From contig JBAYNS010000044.1 in the NCBI GenBank assembly GCA_041678625.1, positions 1 through 8,108 of the forward strand: a stretch of DNA of 8,108 nt, in the 5' to 3' direction. Every line of letters starts with the position of its first letter. The stretch's first letter is position 1. Under the pieces are notes generated by a model. It did no database searches and was not told where the DNA came from. It saw nothing but the letters and a program-made list of their open reading frames with translations. Shown here piece by piece: positions 6,023 to 8,108 of the stretch. A program made the translations under genes and the position numbers. The stretch comes from JBAYNS01 sp041678625. Its GTDB lineage: Bacteria > Patescibacteriota > Gracilibacteria > Peribacterales > Peribacteraceae.

Positions 6023-6129
6023 ATATGAAAATGTACTACCTTATTCTGCTTCTTCAATATATTTTTGAAAGAAAGTTCTAACCTGTTATTTTAGTGGTTT
6101 TAGAATGGCTTATTCAAGCCATATATTTT

Positions 6130-6216
6130 TGGTGCCGATGGTGAGACTCGAACTCACACAGGATTGCTCCTACACGCTCCTGAAGCGTGCGCGTCTACCA
6201 GTTCCGCCACATCGGC
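6130..6216 (-). tRNA. tRNA-Leu (anticodon CAG), CCA encoded
   Basis: A full cloverleaf on the minus strand: acceptor GCCGATG (6216-6210)/CATCGGC (6140-6134), discriminator A, encoded CCA (6132-6130). The D arm contains ACTGGTAGACGCG. The anticodon stem is CACGC/GCGTG with 7-base loop TTCAGGA, giving anticodon CAG (6182-6180). A long class II variable arm (AGGA/TCCT) and a T arm GTGAG-TTCGAGT-CTCAC complete it. The long variable arm, the D-arm GGTAG and the anticodon agree on leucine (codon CUG). Immediately upstream on the same strand are degraded copies of its first 24 bases. Confidence 0.96.
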
Positions 6217-6266
6217 ACGGTGATGAATGAAAGATCAGAATGTTGTGTACCAGTGCCGCCACATTT

Positions 6267-6308
6267 ACCCGTCCGAAGCTCCGAGCACAGCGAGGAGCGA
6301 AGGCGGGT
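6267..6308. repeat. REP-like palindromic element, copy 2
   Basis: Outer stem ACCCGTC/GGCGGGT (6267-6273/6302-6308, one G-U), internal loop with CGAAG on both sides, inner stem GCTCC/GGAGC (6278-6282/6294-6298). On the minus strand it begins CCCGCCTTCGCTCC, a form seen in small dispersed repeats of CPR genomes (recollection, not a search). Confidence 0.7.
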
Positions 6309-6362
6309 CGGCACGGTGATGAATGAAAGATCAGAATGTTGTGTACCAGTGCCGCCACATTT

Positions 6363-6401
6363 ACCCGTCCGTAGTCCCGCATACGCGGGACGAAGGTGGG
6401 T
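6363..6401. repeat. REP-like palindromic element, copy 3
   Basis: Outer stem ACCCGTC/GGTGGGT (6363-6369/6395-6401, with G-U pairs), CGTAG and CGAAG flanks, perfect inner hairpin GTCCCGC-ATAC-GCGGGAC (6374-6391). The inner hairpin is unrelated in sequence to that of copy 2, although the flanking 64 bases are identical. Confidence 0.72.
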
Positions 6402-6427
6402 CGGCACGATCGAAAAAGAGCGGAACA

Positions 6428-6456
6428 ATGCTAGCGAAACACATAGGTGTTGTGAA
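6428..6456 (-). promoter_or_regulatory. Weak candidate promoter for the tRNA-Leu transcript
   Basis: On the minus strand TTCACA (6456-6451), a 17-base spacer and TAGCAT (6433-6428) point leftward through the repeat array to the tRNA. Both boxes match consensus at four of six positions. No better promoter was seen between the array and the tRNA. If used, the primary transcript would carry both REP hairpins and tRNA-like fragments. Confidence 0.25.
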
Positions 6457-6470
6457 GCGCTGCTACTTTC

Positions 6471-6497
6471 TTGACAGAACAACGCCCCCGGTAAATA
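6471..6497 (+). promoter_or_regulatory. Candidate promoter for a small ORF
   Basis: A consensus -35 TTGACA (6471-6476) and a TAAATA -10 (6492-6497) are separated by 15 bases, one or two shorter than ideal. Predicted start is near 6504, about 23 bases before the ATG at 6527. Confidence 0.4.
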
Positions 6498-6526
6498 GTC
6501 TTACTGTCTTCTTTCCTCAACCACTC

Positions 6527-6739
6527 ATGTCTTCTGTGGAAACTCCACCTGATTGCCTAACCGATGGAAATGGCCAACGACTTTTTCCCTTTGCTGAAAA
6601 TTTTCCTCAAATCGCAGGACGATTGACGAGCCACACTACTCACCTTCGTCACCAATGCGCATGCTGTGGTTTTGTACCTTTTTGTGAAGGAGATCAAATA
6701 CAAAAGGCGCCCAAGCCTCGTGGCGGCGTTTGGCAATAG
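6527..6739 (+). CDS. Possible small hypothetical protein, 70 residues
   Basis: The frame is open further upstream through the repeat array, but the ATG at 6527 is the likely start: it follows a pyrimidine-rich stretch like other starts here and a TTGACA promoter. The product has no recognised family. It includes a Cys/His cluster (HQCACCGFVPFC, residues ~43-54) that could bind a metal, and a Pro/Lys/Gly-rich end. There is no Shine-Dalgarno. Against it: short length, no homologue known to me, and an ORF of similar size on the other strand. It may be spurious. Confidence 0.3.
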   Translation: MSSVETPPDCLTDGNGQRLFPFAENFPQIAGRLTSHTTHLRHQCACCGFVPFCEGDQIQKAPKPRGGVWQ

Positions 6740-6794
6740 TTTTCCATCAACAAATTCTTTCTGCAGTGCCAGTGCATCGCGCAAGAACTCTGTG

Positions 6795-6800
6795 TATACT
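6795..6800 (+). promoter_or_regulatory. -10 box of the SIMPL gene
   Basis: TATACT lies 23 bases before the ATG at 6824, predicting a leader of ~17 bases. No good -35 is present at 16-18 bases upstream, so the promoter is weak or activator-dependent. Confidence 0.35.
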
Positions 6801-6823
6801 CAGGCTCCACTTTCCCTGCGCCT

Positions 6824-7579
6824 ATGTCCGCAATTGCAAAAATGAAACAGTTCTTCACTCTTCCTTCCGTTGCATCAGCATTCACGCTCGGTGTGTGTTT
6901 CATTATTGCAACGATCATCGCTGCAAACACGGCGTACTCCGTAAAATCGCTTGCCAATGCCATTGCTGTAACGGGATCGGCCCAGCGCGAGGTGACGTCT
7001 GATGTGGCAAAGTGGCGTGTGAGTATTACAACGAGTACGGGGCTCTCTGACCTAAAGGAAGGCAATGGCGCCGTTGCAGAAGCGCTTGGTCGTTTGCGTG
7101 CGTACCTCTCGAATCACGAGGTCGCTCCCGAGGCGATAACGATTTCACCCACGAACATGTTTCCCCTCTCTAACGGATATGAGAAGGGCAACCAAACCAT
7201 CGGATACCAGATGAATCAGGAAGTTTTGGTGGAATCGAACGACGTTGAAGGGCTCACGCAGATTGCCCAGAATGTTGGGGAACTCTTGGGTGAAGGCCGC
7301 GCCGTCATCTCTTCTGCGGGCCTGGAATACTACGTGAGCTCGCTACCGGATCTGCGCGTGGAAATGATGACTGATGCCACTGCGGATGCACGGCAACGCG
7401 CACAGAATATTGCCAGGAGTTCCGGCGGGGGTCTGGGCAAACTCGTTGCTGCGAGCATGGGTGTCTTTCAAGTCACGCCGGTGAATTCCGTGGACTACTC
7501 TGATTACGGCATGTACGACACCTCGACCATCAAGAAGAAAGTCACCGCAATTGTGCGGGCATCCTTCCTGATCCGGTAG
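6824..7579 (+). CDS. SIMPL domain (DUF541/YggE-like) protein, membrane-anchored
   Basis: A 251-residue protein with one N-terminal hydrophobic segment (residues ~13-38, serving as membrane anchor or uncleaved signal) and an extracytoplasmic SIMPL/DUF541 domain. Typical features are the opening IAVTGSAQREVTSDVAKWRVSI, the helix with AVAEALGRLRAYL, the strand with ITISPTNMFPL, then GYQMNQEVLVES, DLRVEMMTDATADARQRAQNIA and the closing KKKVTAIVRASFLI. These proteins form ring-like oligomers in some bacteria; YggE has been linked to oxidative stress, but a general function is not established. No Shine-Dalgarno; the 20 bases before the start are pyrimidine-rich. An alternative ATG at 6842 would shorten the N-terminus by six residues. 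It is followed by the heat-shock promoter of groES, not obviously co-transcribed. Confidence 0.85.
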   Translation: MSAIAKMKQFFTLPSVASAFTLGVCFIIATIIAANTAYSVKSLANAIAVTGSAQREVTSDVAKWRVSITTSTGLSDLKEGNGAVAEALGRLRAYLSNHEVAPEAITISPTNMFPLSNGYEKGNQTIGYQMNQEVLVESNDVEGLTQIAQNVGELLGEGRAVISSAGLEYYVSSLPDLRVEMMTDATADARQRAQNIARSSGGGLGKLVAASMGVFQVTPVNSVDYSDYGMYDTSTIKKKVTAIVRASFLIR

Positions 7580-7584
7580 TACAA

Positions 7585-7623
7585 AAATTCGGGAGGTCTG
7601 GTTTTTTCTTGACTCCCGAATTT
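7585..7623. repeat. 11-bp inverted repeat overlapping the groES promoter
   Basis: AAATTCGGGAG (7585-7595) and CTCCCGAATTT (7613-7623) are perfect inverted copies around a 17-base loop that contains a T-run and the start of the -35 box. The right arm overlaps the -35 and the first bases of CIRCE. It may serve as the end of the SIMPL transcript. Read on the minus strand the stem is followed by TTTGT, so it may be bidirectional. It could also be a second operator. Confidence 0.5.
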
Positions 7624-7636
7624 AGCACTCTAAAAT
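7609..7636 (+). promoter_or_regulatory. groESL promoter
   Basis: -35 TTGACT (7609-7614), 16-base spacer, -10 TAAAAT (7631-7636); predicted start about 7643. The -10 sits inside the CIRCE spacer, so repressor binding would block RNA polymerase directly. Confidence 0.8.
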
Positions 7637-7648
7637 AGCGACTGCTAA
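7622..7648 (+). promoter_or_regulatory. CIRCE operator (HrcA binding site)
   Basis: TTAGCACTC, 9 bases, GACTGCTAA matches the consensus TTAGCACTC-N9-GAGTGCTAA with one mismatch. CIRCE is the operator of the heat-shock repressor HrcA and is found at groESL and dnaK operons. Its position over the -10 and start site of the groES promoter indicates HrcA-controlled heat induction. hrcA is not in the window. Confidence 0.93.
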
Positions 7649-7711
7649 CGGCGCATGTCTATCGCGATCGTAGCCAGTTTATCGTCTCTCTCTTCTTTCC
7701 CACTATTCTCT

Positions 7712-8041
7712 ATGGCAGATCTTCCGAAATTTCAGGTGAACATCCAGCCGCTGGGTGACCGTGTTGTCGTGCATCCACTCGAAAAGGAGCAGGTCACGGC
7801 TTCCGGCATCGTGATCCCCGATACCGCCCAGGGCGAAAAACCACAGGAAGGCGTCGTGATCGCTGTCGGCAAGGGCGGTGTAGGCAAAGACTGCGCCAAC
7901 CCGTCGGAATTTCTGAAAGTCGGCGATAAAGTGCTTTTTGGTAAATACGCCGGAGACGATGTGAAACTCAAGGATAAAAGCGGTAAGGATGTGGAAGTGA
8001 AAATTCTCCATCTGGATTCCGTACTGGGCAAAGTCGCCTGA
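7712..8041 (+). CDS. groES: Co-chaperonin GroES (Hsp10)
   Basis: A heptameric lid of the GroEL folding chamber in the cytoplasm. The conserved GroES frame is complete: VNIQPLGDRVVV at the start, the mobile loop (EKEQVTASGIVIPDTAQGEKPQEG), GVVIAVGKG, VGDKVLFGKYAGDDVKL, and a C-terminal strand (VEVKILHLDSVLGKV). From ATG 7712 the protein is 109 residues, slightly longer than the usual ~95, with ~10 extra N-terminal residues. An in-frame ATG at 7655 would add 19 hydrophobic/serine residues (MSIAIVASLSSLSSFPLFS) absent from typical GroES. I prefer 7712, with a leader of ~70 bases, though 7655 is only ~12 bases after the predicted start and cannot be excluded. No Shine-Dalgarno; a pyrimidine-rich stretch precedes the start. 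groEL follows after 53 bases. Confidence 0.95.
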   Translation: MADLPKFQVNIQPLGDRVVVHPLEKEQVTASGIVIPDTAQGEKPQEGVVIAVGKGGVGKDCANPSEFLKVGDKVLFGKYAGDDVKLKDKSGKDVEVKILHLDSVLGKVA

Positions 8042-8068
8042 CCTTCAGACTTTCCAACCTTCAGACCT
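8041..8068 (+). repeat. Short direct repeat in the groES-groEL spacer
   Basis: ACCTTCAGAC occurs at 8041-8050 and 8057-8066, spaced 16 bases apart. The whole 53-base spacer is strongly pyrimidine-rich on the coding strand. No terminator or promoter is visible, consistent with groES-groEL co-transcription. Confidence 0.5.
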
Positions 8069-8094
8069 TTCTTACCCTCTAACCATCCCCCTCC

Positions 8095-8108
8095 ATGTCC
8101 GCAAAACA
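8095..8108 (+). CDS. groEL: Start of GroEL (chaperonin Hsp60), truncated by window edge
   Basis: ATG at 8095 begins Met-Ser-Ala-Lys, as in many GroEL proteins, 53 bases after the groES stop and preceded by a pyrimidine-rich stretch without a Shine-Dalgarno. Only four codons are visible, so identity rests on the near-universal groES-groEL order and the CIRCE promoter upstream. Confidence 0.75.

Larger units (their letters stand above)
6212..6407. repeat. Tandem repeat (96-base period) of REP-split tRNA-Leu 5'-end fragments
   Basis: Positions 6212-6275 and 6308-6371 are identical over 64 bases. A third unit starts at 6401 (TCGGCAC) and stops at once. Read on the minus strand each unit is: GTGCCGA, REP element, ATGTGGCGGCACTGGTA, then a ~31-base spacer ending in CACC. 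The genuine tRNA reads GTGCCGATGTGGCGGAACTGGTAG without interruption. So each unit carries the tRNA start cut by a REP element, with one base change (C for A) in the second part. The units lie directly upstream of the functional tRNA in the same orientation. Confidence 0.85.

Noticed and set aside
6212..6407. CRISPR-like array (two 64-base identical segments with 32-base different segments)
   Set aside because: Repeats are too long, only two complete copies, and the variable part is a self-complementary REP hairpin, not a spacer. No cas genes.
6187..6482. 95-residue ORFs on both strands across the tRNA and repeat array
   Set aside because: They translate the tRNA, REP hairpins and 96-base repeats; the repeated peptide only reflects the DNA repeat.
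1..8108. Recoded UGA (SR1/Gracilibacteria code)
   Set aside because: UGA ends groES and the ligase gene at natural family-consistent C-termini, and no gene here needs UGA read-through.

Overview
The window looks like a piece of a small-genome uncultured bacterium, most likely from the Patescibacteria/CPR (possibly a Peregrinibacteria/Peribacteria-type lineage). This placement is an inference: almost no gene start has a Shine-Dalgarno sequence, several promoters sit directly on start codons, and there are small GC-rich palindromic repeats of the 'CCTTCG...CTACGG' kind. UGA is used as a normal stop (groES, the O-antigen ligase gene), so the SR1/Gracilibacteria recoded code does not apply.

Layout from left to right. 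(1) Positions 1-942 (+) hold the C-terminal two thirds of a citramalate/2-isopropylmalate synthase, open at the left edge. (2) A 609-base gene-poor stretch (943-1551) is full of inverted repeats and ends in an intrinsic terminator at 1498-1525. It looks like a structured RNA and/or an attenuated leader, and one hairpin has the architecture of SRP RNA domain IV. (3) A small 101-residue orphan gene (+) overlaps tail to tail with a lipoprotein gene (-). The lipoprotein gene lies downstream of a large O-antigen ligase/TPR membrane protein gene (-). (4) An orphan gene with a basic segment and an acidic tail (4580-5329, -) has its own terminator and a strong sigma-70-type promoter. Its roughly 170-base 5' leader can fold in two mutually exclusive ways.

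(5) Positions 5600-6410 are a mosaic: an AT-rich orphan gene (-), a tRNA-Leu(CAG) gene (-), three REP-like palindromes, and two 96-base-period copies of tRNA 5'-end fragments that are each split by a REP element. (6) Positions 6470-6740 carry a possible 70-residue ORF behind a TTGACA box. (7) The right end is a SIMPL/DUF541 membrane-anchored protein followed by the heat-shock operon groES-groEL. That operon has a clear promoter and a CIRCE operator (HrcA site). groEL is cut after its first codons.

The genes are mostly independent housekeeping and envelope units: branched-chain amino-acid precursor synthesis, surface polysaccharide assembly, chaperonin, tRNA. The least explained parts are the noncoding stretch 943-1525, the structured leader 5330-5502, and the tRNA/REP mosaic 6212-6407.
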